The translations under genes were made by a program, and so were the position numbers. A DNA stretch of 64,000 nucleotides from Areca catechu (taxonomy: Eukaryota > Streptophyta > Magnoliopsida > Arecales > Arecaceae), in the NCBI GenBank assembly GCA_021397845.1, contig CM038053.1:148016041-148080040 (forward strand), written 5' to 3'. Shown here in pieces: positions 1-11,379 of this stretch. Under the pieces are notes generated by a model. The model made no database searches, was not told the DNA's origin, and worked only from the letters and a program-made list of their open reading frames with translations. How positions within the stretch are numbered: position 1 is the stretch's first letter; each line of letters starts with the position of its first letter.

Positions 1-88
1 CTTCAATGCGGGGCAGATGAGTTCCTGCACAGGTGAAAAACAAGATTACAACAAAAGGAACTTGAATTTATTATGAAAGAGCCTTACA

Positions 89-912
89 TTATTGGTGGTA
101 CATCCTTAAGTTGCTGGCATTCCTGATTTGCGTGAAGCAGATGCCATCAAGCCCGGCGAGGAAGTAGGCCATACCCGGCAAAGCTTCGATCACTTGGTAA
201 TGACCCTCCTAGTTTGGGGAGAGTTTCCCATATTCCTTTATTTAGGATGCCCTGGATAGAACACCTTAGGCCGCATGCGGGAGTTGTAATAGCGTGCAAC
301 TCTCTACTAGTAGGTCACCATTTTGAGTCAAGCCTTGTTTCTCATCTCATCCAGCAAGTCTAGGTTAAGGAGGAGGCGTGCCGGGTTCTTACCTTCACTA
401 TATTGTTCTATTTGGAGCATGGGCAAATCGAGTTCCACTGGGATCTCTGCCTCAGTCCCGAAGACAAGGTTGATGGGCATCTCGCCAGTGGACGTGTGGG
501 GGATGGTGTGGTAGGCCCATAACACACTAGGCAGCTCATCCACCCATCAGCCCTTGACTTCGTCCAATCACATGCGGAGCCCTTGCAGGATGGTACGGTT
601 AGTCACTTCGGCCTCCCTTCTTGTTTGAGGATGAGCCACCAAACTGAAGCGGTGGTGGTTGCCAAGATCTGAGCAAAATTCTTCAAAGGCTCGATTGTCA
701 AACTCCTTCCCGTTATTGGTGATGATTGTGTATGGGAGGCCATATCTATAAATTATATATTTCCAAAAGAAAGACTGGACCTTGATCTTTGTTATACGTG
801 CCAATGGATCGACCTCAATCCACTTGGTGAAGTAGTTGATGGCCATAATCAAGAACCTCCATTAGCCGTACGTCGCATGGAAAGGGCCTAGGATGTCCAT
901 TCCACACTGGGC
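89..912 (-). pseudogene. G0 integrase catalytic core and C-terminal part (broken)
   Basis: Minus-strand reading from 912 gives the first catalytic aspartate in GMDILGPF, then INYFTKWIEV, then the second aspartate region read as ITNNGKEFDN, where the usual aspartate is replaced by asparagine. HPQTRREAEVTNRTILQGL follows, with the catalytic glutamate. Further down are MDELPSVLWAYHT and a GPY/F-like tail ending near LPGMAYFLAGLDG and RMYHQ, with a stop at 91-89. In-frame stops occur, for example just before WRFLIMAINY. The zinc-binding N-terminus lies beyond C1 at 10822-11010. This enzyme inserts element cDNA into chromosomes; this copy cannot be functional. Confidence 0.85.
908..912. repeat. 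TSD of C1, left copy (TGGGC)
   Basis: TGGGC directly precedes the 5' LTR and is repeated at 10817-10821 directly after the 3' LTR. It marks insertion of C1 into the integrase of G0. Confidence 0.95.
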
Positions 913-2258
913 TGAAAGGATTATGCCTTATAAGCCAATATTTGTATCTCCCAGACCATTGTAAATTGACAAGTTAATAAAGGCATTAATTTTTCATCAT
1001 TCGCTGTGTCATTATATGATGAACCCCATAGGTTAGGGCTATGGTCCTAGGGCTGTGATGAGATCATACCAGTGAGATCTAAGGCCTTAAAACCCTAATC
1101 TAGAATATTCCTAGTCATAGGAACCCTGAGTTGGGGATCAGGGTTTCCGGTAAGACTGGCACATCCTATGTATGCTGAAAAGGGTGATTGCTCTCACAGT
1201 CACTTATGTAGGACACTAATACAAGGATGTGGGTGCTCATTAGCAAATGAGTTCACTGAATAGATCCAGTTTGAGAACATCTAATGGAGCCTTAGCTGCA
1301 TGTCAATAGATGTTTCTCATAGTGGGAGTTGTACAAGTAGTCCTATGACCTGAGACTACCATAATACCTTATGTACATGAACCCATGCTTTGGTTCAATC
1401 TCATTCATGACACTGGGTCATGCACAAGGTTGATGCTGGGTGTGGTGAATTGTATATGAAGGAAATGAGTAGGTCAACAAGGAATTGATCACTCCTAGTA
1501 GGAGGAGATTGCATCCAGCCAAATTAGGTCAGATGATGATTCAGGAAATCTTTGATCAAAGTACAGATATTAGAAATGATTTCTAATATCAAATTAATTG
1601 AATCATTAGTGTATGACTGAGCTGGGAATGAGTATAAACTGGATTTGACATGATTCCATATCCATAGTTACATTCGGGATGCAAGATGATTGAAGGATCG
1701 AATTGTACGGGAACTTTCCACTGAAGGGTAGTTTTGGAATTACACCAGAATTTCCATATCTTCCGGGTAGACATGACACGTTGCTAGACGTCAATCTTGT
1801 CTTGTGGGTTGATCAAATTAAATGGTTTAATTGGATCACTAATTAGGAGGAGTCCTAATTGACTGACTCGAGTTAGCTCGATTTGACCTAAATCGATTAG
1901 AATGAGTTCTGATCAAATTAGGTCAACTTGCACTCGGACCCACTGCTGGCTAGGTATGGAACCCAATGGGTCACACACTTAGGACAGATAATCAAGGATT
2001 TAATTTGGAATTAAATCTCGTTTGCAGATGAACACACTAGCATGTGTTGCAAACCATGGCTTCTACTTGAATCGGATTCGAGTTAGGGTTCCGATTTGGT
2101 CTTTTTTAGATCCAAATTCATTCCGGTTTGAATCTAATTGAAGATTCAAACATTGGGCTGACTGTAGGCTAGCAATTGGGCTAACCTAAGAGGCTAAACC
2201 CCTTTCCCACATCGCCTAAGCCCCTCCCCCTCTCTTCCCACGCGCGCGCGCAAGGAGA

Positions 2259-2282
2259 AGAGTCCACGCGCGCGTGGACTCT
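2259..2282. promoter_or_regulatory. 24-bp perfect palindrome in C1 LTR
   Basis: The half-site AGAGTCCACGCG is followed directly by its exact reverse complement, with a CGCG centre. The same palindrome is at 9746-9769 in the 3' LTR. It lies about 320 bp upstream of the TATA-like motif, so it could be an upstream control site; that role is inferred. Confidence 0.6.
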
Positions 2283-2601
2283 CTCCAAGTCGCGTCTTTG
2301 CATGAAAAGAAAGAAATGGACCGGCGTCTTTTGGCTAATGAGGCATGGATCAGAGTCCACCTATGCGTGGACTCTTCAAAATAAAAATTACCGTGAAAAG
2401 GAAAAAAAAAAAAACACCGAAGGGGCGCGACTCTTCTTTCTGCGCGCGCCCTTCTGTGTTTTTCATGATCCTTCTTCGCGTCTTCCCATCCCAAAGGCCG
2501 TGAGATTAATCCCAAGGGCCGTGAGATAAAGAGAGAGGACGTGAGAAGGGAGAGAGGGACGTGAGAGGATGATTTCAGATGAGAAGGCGCCTCTCTGTCG
2601 C

Positions 2602-2610
2602 CTATTTAAG
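2602..2610 (+). promoter_or_regulatory. TATA-like box of C1 LTR
   Basis: CTATTTAAG lies between a GC-rich upstream block and a CT-rich downstream region, as expected for the core promoter at the U3/R border. An identical copy is at 10088-10096. The transcription start is not determined. Confidence 0.5.
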
Positions 2611-3333
2611 AAGAAGGCTTCACCGTAAAATCATTCCAGATTTTCTACGGCGAAGCCTTGCTTCTTTTTCCCTCTCCCTCTCCAGAAGATTGTTTCCCCC
2701 TCCTCTCTTTCCTCTTTGATTCCTTTACAGAGCCTAGGCTCTGTCGAATCTCAGAACAGAAGGAGAGTCAGAGAGAGAAACTCTCCGACGGTAAAGGAAG
2801 AAGGCGCCTCTTCTTTCTTTCTTTCTTACATTAAGACAATTTTGTCTTAATTTTCTTCTCCCTCCAAGACAAGCCTTGTCTCATTTTAGGACAAGGGCTT
2901 ATTCTTAAGACAAGAGTGTCTTAAGGGGCCAAAGTTGCTAAAAACTAGGAGAAGGGTAAGAGAGAAGGTTTAGTCCCAGTTTGGCTAGAGGAGTCCTAGC
3001 CAATAGCCCATATATCAAGTTCTTGGGGTAGAACTTGATTGGAAGGAACCCAAATTAAGGAGTCACTGTCTTGATCATCTGCCCGTGTGGATCACCATCG
3101 GAGGGCGGACAAGTGGACGCCTGGTGTGTTCAAAAGGTTACTCAATTTGGAGTTTATTTCTACATCAGACTGGATATAGCGATCTGAGGTTAGTATCTAA
3201 ACTATGTTTAAATTTGGACATGCATGTAGTCATAGTTTTAATTGCTAATAAGGAGATTTTGGGATTAGGGTTCGGACCTGATTTCATAAAATTTTGAAAT
3301 CCACGCTTCCGCAGCGGTTCCCGAACCCAACAG

Positions 3334-3346
3334 TGGTATCAGAGCC
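3334..3346 (+). other. C1 primer-binding site (initiator tRNA-Met)
   Basis: TGGTATCAGAGCC begins one base after the LTR end. It is complementary to the 3' end of plant initiator tRNA-Met, the usual primer for minus-strand cDNA in plant copia elements. Confidence 0.95.
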
Positions 3347-3767
3347 ACCTTATTAGGATTAAAACTTATGCAGTTCAATTCATGTTTTATTGAATGATGT
3401 AGTATCATGATAAAGTCTTTATTGATGCACAATGCATGTCTTTGATTGAACATGAGTTTGATGATTGCCACCAGTTAGGGTTTTCCACTGAAATCCTAAT
3501 TGTCTTAGAGATATGATTAGCCCTGGAGCCATCATACTGAAATAAGGTTGCCCTGGCATAATGGTGTATCCATTATGTGGTAAATGGTTGTCCTAGTATG
3601 ATGGCACACATTTCACATATTTGCTTAGTTTAAAGCATGTATTAATATATGTGATAGCTTTTAATTGAATGTGCTGGCATTGCATAAATCTCTCTTAAAA
3701 TTATATTAAGTGGTAGTATAGTTAACCGATAAGCATTATTAGTCATGATGGATAATTAGTCATTTCG

Positions 3768-3910
3768 GTGTCTAGAAAGGTGGTTCTGGGAAGGTAAAGG
3801 GAATCGTGGTTTTTAATTGGTTCCGTTGTCTGACCTGGCCAATTTAAATTGGTGTCTAGGAAAGCAACGGGGGGACCCCCACATCTCTTCCACTAGCTTG
3901 GCCGATCTGA
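3768..3910 (+). other. Leader module H2 in C1
   Basis: It begins GTGTCTAGAAAGGTGGTTCT, continues to ACCTGGCCAAT, then a 14-bp palindrome CCAATTTAAATTGG, then GGTGTCTAGGA. The same arrangement occurs in the leaders of gypsy elements G1-G4 and in copia element C2. GTGTCTAG is repeated at both ends of the core. It contains no long ORF, so shared RNA structure is more likely than shared protein. Confidence 0.7.
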
Positions 3911-4004
3911 TTGACTTAATTCTTGACTAACATGCTTGGTGTTAAAATACTATTGTTGGCCTTCCTTCATGATAGGTCATTATTGTGTTACGATCTATAC
4001 TAGG

Positions 4005-4305
4005 TTTGTTGTGTACACACAAGACCTAATATGGTGACTAACACAATTTTTGGCCTAATACAATTATTTGTTTATGGCATGATTTAAAGTAATATTTTGT
4101 TGTGTACACACAAGGGTATTACTATTAAAATCATGACTATATGGCTATGAAGGGTCTTACTTAACTAAAATATTATAGTTTGTTGTGTATACACAAGGCT
4201 ATTAATATTTTAGAGGCCGAGATAAGTTGAGAATTGTACGGGTTACAATTGGAAAGAATTTTCCTACCTATGAACTTATATAAGATTTGTTGTGTACACA
4301 CAAGG
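4005..4305 (+). repeat. Four spaced copies of a palindromic leader repeat in C1
   Basis: TTTGTTGTGTACACACAAG occurs at 4005-4023, 4096-4115, 4179-4198 (one base changed) and 4286-4305, spaced 83-107 bp. Its core TTGTGTACACAA is a perfect 12-bp palindrome. C2 has four counterparts in the same part of its leader. Confidence 0.85.
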
Positions 4306-4497
4306 TCTTTTATAAGGGATTGGGATCTCAACCCCACTAAGAAAGACCAATTAAAGTTTTCTCGATCATCGTATAGAGGGTTATGATGCTCGATAAAATA
4401 GTGGGAGACATAATTAAATTAAAGTCCTAATTTAATTATGTGTTGTCATTTCATGGTTGTTTGCTTATGTTTTCGTTCTTTGTTTAAATGTAGATAA

Positions 4498-5214
4498 ATG
4501 GCCTCTTCACTCTCACTCCGTAGTATTTTAGATGCCAACAAATTGACTGGGCCTAATTATGTTAATTGGCTGAGAAATTTGAAAATAGTACTCAGTCAAG
4601 AAAGAATTTCCTATATTCTTGATACCCCAATTTTGGAACCACCAAGGGAAGATGCCTCGCAAGAGGAGAAGACCACATATAATATGTGGCAAAATGACTC
4701 ACTTACTGTCAAATGTGTTATGCTTGCCTCTATGACTAACGAGTTGCAGAGGCAGCATGATAGCATGGATACTAACTCCATACTGCTAAATTTAAAAGAG
4801 CTTTATGGAGAACACAGTAGAACTGCTAGATATGAAATATCTAAGCAGTTGTTCCGTGCAAGGATGACAGAAGGTACATCAGTACAAGACCATGTATTAA
4901 AGATAATTGATCTAATCACTCGATTAGGTCAATTAGGTTTTGTAATGGATGGGGAGTTGAATCAAGACTTGATCTTGCAATCACTCCCAGAGTCATTTTC
5001 ACAGTTTGTTCTTAATTACCATATGAACAAACTTAATTCTTCCTTGCCTGAGCTGTTGAATATGTTGAAGACAGCAGATAGCCATGTAAAGAAAAATAAG
5101 GCTCCAGTTCTTCTTGTGGATAAGAAGAAGACAGGCAAAAAGGGTTCCAGTAAGAGGATGAATCCCAAAGGGGGTATTAAGAAGAAGAAAGGAAAGAAGC
5201 CTCTGGACAGATGA
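4498..5214 (+). CDS. gag: C1 Gag (copia capsid protein), open but ending before its zinc knuckle
   Basis: A 238-residue protein starting MASSLSLRSILDANKLTGPN, the standard start of Angela/Tork-type Gag, followed by a UBN2-type capsid domain (about residues 15-190; motifs NWLRNLKIVL, ILLNLKELYGE, TEGTSVQDHVLKI). The C-terminus is lysine-rich. Gag assembles the cytoplasmic particle that packages element RNA. The ORF stops at TGA 5212-5214, just before the CCHC knuckle, which lies in the next frame in pol. Start and stop of the two ORFs overlap as ATGA. C2 has a related Gag with stops. Transcription would come from the LTR promoter. Confidence 0.9.
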   Translation: MASSLSLRSILDANKLTGPNYVNWLRNLKIVLSQERISYILDTPILEPPREDASQEEKTTYNMWQNDSLTVKCVMLASMTNELQRQHDSMDTNSILLNLKELYGEHSRTARYEISKQLFRARMTEGTSVQDHVLKIIDLITRLGQLGFVMDGELNQDLILQSLPESFSQFVLNYHMNKLNSSLPELLNMLKTADSHVKKNKAPVLLVDKKKTGKKGSSKRMNPKGGIKKKKGKKPLDR

Positions 5215-8200
5215 CCTGCTTTCATTGTGGCAAGCCGGGTCATTGGAAAAGGAACTGCAAGGTTTACCTTGCAAGTGTGAAGCCTGGTGCATCAGAGGCA
5301 CCAAAAGGTATGAAAGAAGTTCATACTATTTTGTCATTGGATTCTTCCATTTCAAATACTTGGGTGTTGGATACCGCCTGTGGTCATAACATCTGCAAAT
5401 CATTGCAGGGACTTCAGGGGCTTAAAGTATTGAAGGAAGGTAACTTTGAGCTCTACGGTGCTGGAGGGGACCCCATCCAAGCAGAAGCTGTAGGGACTTA
5501 TGTTTTAAAGTTACCTTCAGGGAAGATCTTGGAGCTAAGGAATTGTTACTATATGCCAAAAATCATTAGAAATATCATATCTGTACCCTTGTTACTTAAA
5601 CAAGGATATACTATGAATGTAATGAGCAGTGGCTGCTCAATTTCTTTATCTAATGAAATTATATGTTATGGCATATTCTGCAATGGTCTCTTAACTCTTT
5701 CCACTAATGACAATATTTTTCATGTTTCTAACAAACGGAAAAGAGATGATGTTAACAATACCTTACTTTGGCATTGTCGACTTGGACATATTAATGAGAC
5801 TAGGATTAACAAGTTATACAAAGAAAATTTCTTTGATCCTTATGACTATGAGTCATTAGGAACTTGTGAATCATGTCTCATGGGTAAGATGACCAAGACT
5901 CCATTTAGTGGACATGGAGAAAGGACAAAAGAGTTATTAGGACTCATACACACAGATGTATGTGGGCCTATGACAACTCAAGCCTATGGTGGATACTCAT
6001 ACTTCATCACATTTACTGATGATTTTTCAAGGTATGGATTTGTGTATCTAATGAAACATAAGTCCGATGCTTTTGAAAAATTTTTAGAGTATCAAAGTAT
6101 GGTAGAGAAACAGACAGGAAAAAGTATAAAGATCCTCCGATCAGATAGAGGAGGTGAGTACTTATCCACTGAGTTTCTTGATCACCTTAAAGATAAGGGG
6201 ATCATCTCTGAATGGACTCCTCCTTACACACCACAATTAAATGGTGTTGCTGAAAGGAGGAATCGTACTTTATTGGATATGGTACGGTCCATGATGTGCT
6301 TCATGGAGTTACCTTTTTCTTTCTGGGGATATGCTTTGGAAACAGCAACTTATATCTTGAATAGAGTACCATCTAAAACTGTCTCTAGCACTCCATATGA
6401 ATTATGGAGAGGTAAGAAGCCCAATCTTAAGTATATTAAGATATGGGGATGTCCAGCCTATGTAAAAAGAAATTTTGGACATAAACTAGATGCTAGAGCA
6501 GACAAATGTCTATTTATCGGATATCCTAGAGATAGTATAGATATCTGTTCTACCACCCTACTGAGCAAAAGGTTTTGGTCAGTAGGCATGCCACTTTTAT
6601 GGAAAAAGAATTCATCCTACAAAAGGGCACTGGTAGAAATATCGAACTTAATGAAATTCAACAAATAGACACATCTCAATCAAGTAACAACATAGTTAAT
6701 ATAGAACCTGAACACACTCCTATCCGTAGGTCTGATAGGGTGCGACAAGCACCTGAGAGGTATGGGTTCATAATTGAAAATAATGAAGCCCAAATCATTC
6801 AAAATGATGAGCCTCTAACCTATACGAAAGCAGTCATGAGTAGAGACTCAGACAGATGGCTGGAAGCCATGAGATCCGAGATGGACTCCATGTATGTCAA
6901 CCAAGTATGGTCTTTGGTTGATGCACCAGAGGGTATTAACCCTATTGGGTGTAAATGGGTCTATAAAAAGAAGAATGGGGCAGATGGCCAAGTTGAAACT
7001 TATAAAGCCAGATTGGTGGCTAAGGGTTTCAGACAAAAACAGGGAATAGATTATGATGAAACATTTTCCCCTGTTGCCATGCTCAAATCTATTCGGATTA
7101 TGCTTGCTATAGCAGCATATCATGATTATGAGATCTGGCAAATGGATGTAAAAACTGCATTCCTCAATGGTTTCCTTGAGGAAGAGGTTTATATGTCACA
7201 GCCAGAAGGTTTTGTCTTGGAGACTAAACCTAATCAGGTATGTAGGCTAAAGAATCCATTTATGGATTAAAGCAAGCATCAAGGAGTTGGAACATCCGAT
7301 TTGATAAAACAGTCAAAGAATTTGATTTTTTCAAAAATGAGGATGAACCTTGTGTGTACAAGAAGACTAGTGGGAGTGCCATAGTTTTCTTAGTTCTATA
7401 TGTTGATGACATACTTCTTATTGGGAATGATATCCCAATGTTACAATCAGTCAAAGTGTGGTTATTGAAACAGTTTTCAATGAAAGACTTGGGAGAAGCA
7501 TCCTACATACTGGGTATAAAGATCTACAGGGAAAGATCAAGAAGGATGCTAGGCTTATCCCAGTCTAGGTACATTGACCAGGTGCTAAAGAGATTTAGCA
7601 TGGAGGAAAGTAAAAGAGGTTACTTACCTATTGGTAATGGCATACGTCTTTCTAAGAGGATGTCTCCTAAGACACCTGAAGAAAGAAATAGAATGAGTTC
7701 TATACCTTATGCTTCGGCTATAGGGTCGATTATGTATGCTATGTTATGTACCAGGCCTGATGTGGCATATGCCTTGGGTGTAGCCAGTAGATTTCAGGCT
7801 GATCCAGGAGAGGATCACTGGAAGGCTGTGAAAAATATTCTTAAGTACCTGAGAAGGACTAAGGATATTTTCTCATATACGGAGGGTCTGATCTTAAACT
7901 AGAAGCCTATTCAGACTCTAGTTTTCAATCAGACCCAGATGATAGTAAATCCATTTCAGGGTATGTCTTTACCTTGAATGGTGGAGCAGTAAGTTGGAAG
8001 AGCACTAAACAGCAGACTGTAGCTGACTCAACTACCAAGGCAGAGTACATAGCTGTCAGTGAAGCCGCCAAGGAAGCTGTCTGGATGAAGAAATTCATCA
8101 CAGAGTTGGGAGTAGTTCCTAAGATTGAGAACCCGGTGCCACTCTATTGTGATAACACTGGAGCAGTTCCTCAAGCTAAGGAACCGAGAGCCAACCACAA

Positions 8201-8384
8201 GTCCAAGAACATTCTGAGACGCTTCCATCTTGTCCGAGAGATAATCGAGAGACAAGAAGTCTGCATCAATAGAGTGGATACAAAGAACAACATAGCAGAC
8301 CCGTTCACTAAGGCTCTACCACAGCGGGAGTTTGATCGCCACCTCGACAGTATGGGGTTAAAGAATAAGAGCGATTGGCTTTAG
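5211..8384 (+). pseudogene. pol: C1 Pol: zinc knuckle, protease, integrase, RT, RNase H; three frameshifts
   Basis: From ATG 5211 the frame reads the CCHC knuckle CFHCGKPGHWKRNC, then protease WVLDTACGHNIC with an alanine where the active-site glycycine of D-S/T-G is expected. Integrase follows with H188, C219, C222 and catalytic D249, D312 and E348 (35 residues between the last two). Single-base losses shift the frame near 6540, near 7254 (end of the first RT block, after QMDVKTAFLNG) and near 7875. RT shows LYVDDILL near 7395; RNase H shows KAEYIAVSEA and VPLYCDNTGA and ends at TAG 8382. Copia order with integrase before RT. It would copy and insert the element; this copy is inactive as written. 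Confidence 0.93.
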
Positions 8385-8387
8385 TGC

Positions 8388-8398
8388 AAGTGGGAGAT
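8388..8398 (+). other. C1 polypurine tract
   Basis: AAGTGGGAGAT lies directly before the 3' LTR. This is the usual plus-strand priming site of plant copia elements. Confidence 0.9.
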
Positions 8399-10816
8399 TG
8401 AAAGGATTATGCCCTATAAGCCAATATTTGTATCTCCCAGACCATTGTAAATTGACAAGTTAATAAAGGCATTAATTTTTCATCATTCGCTGTGTCATTA
8501 TATGATGAACCCCATAGGTTAGGGCTATGGTCCTAGGGCTGTGATGAGATCATACCAGTGAGATCTAAGGCCTTAAAACCCTAATCTAGAATATTCCTAG
8601 TCATAGGAACCCTGAGTTGGGGATCAGGGTTTCCGGTAAGACTGGCATATCCTATGTATGCTGAAAAGGGTGACTGCTCTCACAGTCACTTATGTAGGAC
8701 ACTAATACAAGGATGTGGGTGCTCATTAGCGAATGAGTTCACTGAATAGATCCAGTTTGAGAACATCTAATGGAGCCTTAGCTGCATGTCAATAGATGTT
8801 TCTCATAGTGGGAGTTGTACAAGTAGTCCTATGACCTGAGACTACCATAATACCTTATGTACATGAACCCATGCTTTGGTTCAATCTCATTCATGACACT
8901 GGGTCATGCACAAGGTTGATGCTGGGTGTGGTGAATTGTATATGAAGGAAATGAGTAGGTCAACAAGGAATTGATCACTCCTAGTAGGAGGAGATTGCAT
9001 CCAGCCAAATTAGGTCAGATGATGATTCAGGAAATCTTTGATCAAAGTACAGATATTAGAAATGATTTCTAATATCAAATTAATTGAATCATTAGTGTAT
9101 GACTGAGCTGGGAATGAGTATAAACTGGATTTGACATGATTCCATATCCATAGTTACATTCGGGATGCAAGATGATTGAAGGATCGAATTGTACGGGAAC
9201 TTTCCACTGAAGGGTAGTTTTGGAATTACACCAGAATTTCCATATCTTCCGGGTAGACATGACACGTTGCTAGACGTCAATCTTGTCTTGTGGGTTGATC
9301 AAATTAAATGGTTTAATTGGATCACTAATTAGGAGGAGTCCTAATTGACTGACTCGAGTTAGCTCGATTTGACCTAAATCGATTAGAATGAGTTCTGATC
9401 AAATTAGGTCAACTTGCACTCGGACCCACTACTGGCTAGGTATGGAACCCAATGGGTCACACACTTAGGACAGATAATCAACGATTTAATTTGGAATTAA
9501 ATCTCGTTTGCAGATGAACACACTAGCATGTGTTGCAAACCATGGCTTCTACTTGAATCGGATTCGAGTTAGGGTTCCGATTTGGTCTTTTTTAGATCCA
9601 AATTCATTCCGGTTTGAATCTAATTGAAGATTCAAAACATTGGGCTAACTGTAGGCTAGCAATTGGGCTAACCTAAGAGGCTAAACCCCTTTCCCACATC
9701 GCCTAAGCCCCTCCCCCTCTCTTCCCACGCGCGCGCGCAAGGAGAAGAGTCCACGCGCGCGTGGACTCTCTCCAAGTCGCGTCTTTGCGTGAAAAGAAAG
9801 AAAAGGACCGGCCTCTTTGGCTAATGAGGCATGGATCAGAGTCCACCTAGGCGTGGCCTCTTCAAAATAAAAATTACCGTGAAAAGAAAAGAAAAAAAAA
9901 CACCGAAGGGGCGCGACTCTTCTTTCTGCGCGCGCCCTTCTATGTTTTTCACGATCCTTCTTCGCGTCTTCCCATCCCAAAGGCCGTGAGATTAATCCCA
10001 AGGGCCGTGAGATAAAGAGAGAGGACGTGAGAAGGGAGAGAGGGACGTGAGAGGATGATTTCAGATGAGAAGGCGCCTCTCTGTCGCCTATTTAAGAAGA
10101 AGGCTTCACCGTAAAAATCATTCCAGATTTTCTACGGCGAAGCCTTGCTTCTTTTTCCCTCTCCCTCTCCAGAAGATTGTTTCCCCCTCCTCTCTTTCCT
10201 CTTTGATTCCTTTACAGAGCCTAGGCTCTGTCGAATCTCAGAACAGAAGGAGAGTCAGAGAGAGAAACTCTCCGACGGTAAAGGAAGAAGGCGCCTCTTC
10301 TTTCTTTCTTTTTACATTAAGACAATTTTGTCTTAATTTTCTTCTCCCTCCAAGACAAGCCTTGTCTCATTTTAGGACAAGGGCTTATTCTTAAGACAAG
10401 AGTGTCTTAAGGGGCCAAAGTTGCTAAAACTAGGAGAAGGGTAAGAGAGAAGGTTTAGTCCCAGTTTGGCTAGAGAAGTCCTAGCCAATAGCCCATATAT
10501 CAAGTTCTTGGGTAGAACTTGATTGGAAGGAACCCAAATTAAGGAGTCACTGTCTTGATCATCTGCCCGTGTGGATCACCATCGGAGGGCGGACAAGTGG
10601 ACGCCTGGTGTGTTCAAAAGGTTACTCAATTTGGAGTTTATTTCTACATCAGACTGGATATAGCGATCTGAGGTTAGTATCTAAACTATGTTTAAATTTG
10701 GACATGCATGTAGTCATAGTTTTAATTGCTAATAAGGAGATTTTGGGATTAGGGTTCGGACCTGATTTCATAAAATTTTGAAATCCACGCTTCCGCAGCG
10801 GTTCCCGAACCCAACA
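8399..10816 (+). repeat. C1 3' LTR
   Basis: 2418 bp, matching 913-3332. Differences seen by eye include CTGCTGGC/CTACTGGC and a few indels in the CT-rich part. It includes the second copies of the palindrome (9746-9769) and TATA-like box (10088-10096). TSD TGGGC follows at 10817-10821. Confidence 0.95.
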
Positions 10817-10821
10817 TGGGC

Positions 10822-11010
10822 AAATGGCCACGGGGCTAATAATTGGGAGATAGGGGATGCCGGCTATCACTGGATGCATTCGTGGCATTGGCACCTATCG
10901 CATTTCTTCACAAATCAGCCTTATCCTCCCACATGGTCTCCCAGAAGTATCCATACCATATTGCCTTGTGGGCTAGGGCCCTGCCCTGCCCATGATTGCC
11001 ACAGATACCT
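10822..11010 (-). pseudogene. G0 integrase zinc-binding domain remnant
   Basis: Read on the minus strand this gives NHGQGRALAHKAIWYGYFWE, the histidine half and aromatic block of a gypsy integrase zinc finger, followed by a frameshift where the cysteine pair should be. It joins the catalytic core at 912 across the C1 insertion. Confidence 0.75.
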
Positions 11011-11379
11011 TTGTGTTTCTCCTAGAGCTTGTTTGTGTCCTCCGAGGGCTTCAGGCACTTCAGTAGGGGGTAGGAGTAGGATCTCCGGTAGAGCTGCTTG
11101 TCAAGGATCATGTAGCTTGCAGCCTTCTTCATAAGAAGGCTGGCCTCCTTTTGATCCTCTGGCAAGGTACCGGCGGTGATATATTTGATGTAGGGGTCCA
11201 TCCTGCTGGTCTCATGGGAGGCCTACTGGACCTCGACCGAAGCCTCACAACTAGGGGCCTCGAGATGTTTGATGAAGGTGCACCCCAGTGATGTCTCTAG
11301 CAAGGTGGCTAGCCTGGAAAGGATGTTAGCTCGGGTGTTCTCTACTGGCAGGATATGAGAGACCTAAAGTGTTGGAGGG

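Larger units (their letters stand above)
913..3332 (+). repeat. C1 5' LTR
   Basis: The LTR starts TGAAAGGATTATGCC and ends CCCAACA, 2420 bp. It matches 8399-10816 almost base for base. The first 2.1 kb is AT-rich; 2210-2600 is a GC-rich block with CGCG runs; after 2640 it is CT-rich, as in a transcribed leader. Nothing in it looks protein-coding. Confidence 0.95.
3347..4497 (+). other. C1 untranslated leader
   Basis: About 1.15 kb of non-coding leader between the primer-binding site and gag. It holds module H2 (3768-3910) and four copies of a palindromic repeat (4005-4305). Several short ATGs precede the gag start, so scanning ribosomes would meet upstream ORFs. Confidence 0.8.
913..10816 (+). 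mobile_element. C1: complete Ty1/copia retrotransposon, Angela/Tork-like, with long LTRs
   Basis: A 9.9-kb element with two near-identical LTRs (913-3332 and 8399-10816), a tRNA-Met primer-binding site, leader, gag, pol in the copia order protease-integrase-RT-RNase H, and a polypurine tract before the 3' LTR. A 5-bp TSD flanks it. Four substitutions were seen in the first 350 bp of LTR alignment, so it is a recent insertion. Gag is open, but pol has three single-base frameshifts and an altered protease motif, so this copy is probably not autonomous now. The lineage name rests on protein style and LTR length and is less certain than the superfamily. Confidence 0.95.
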
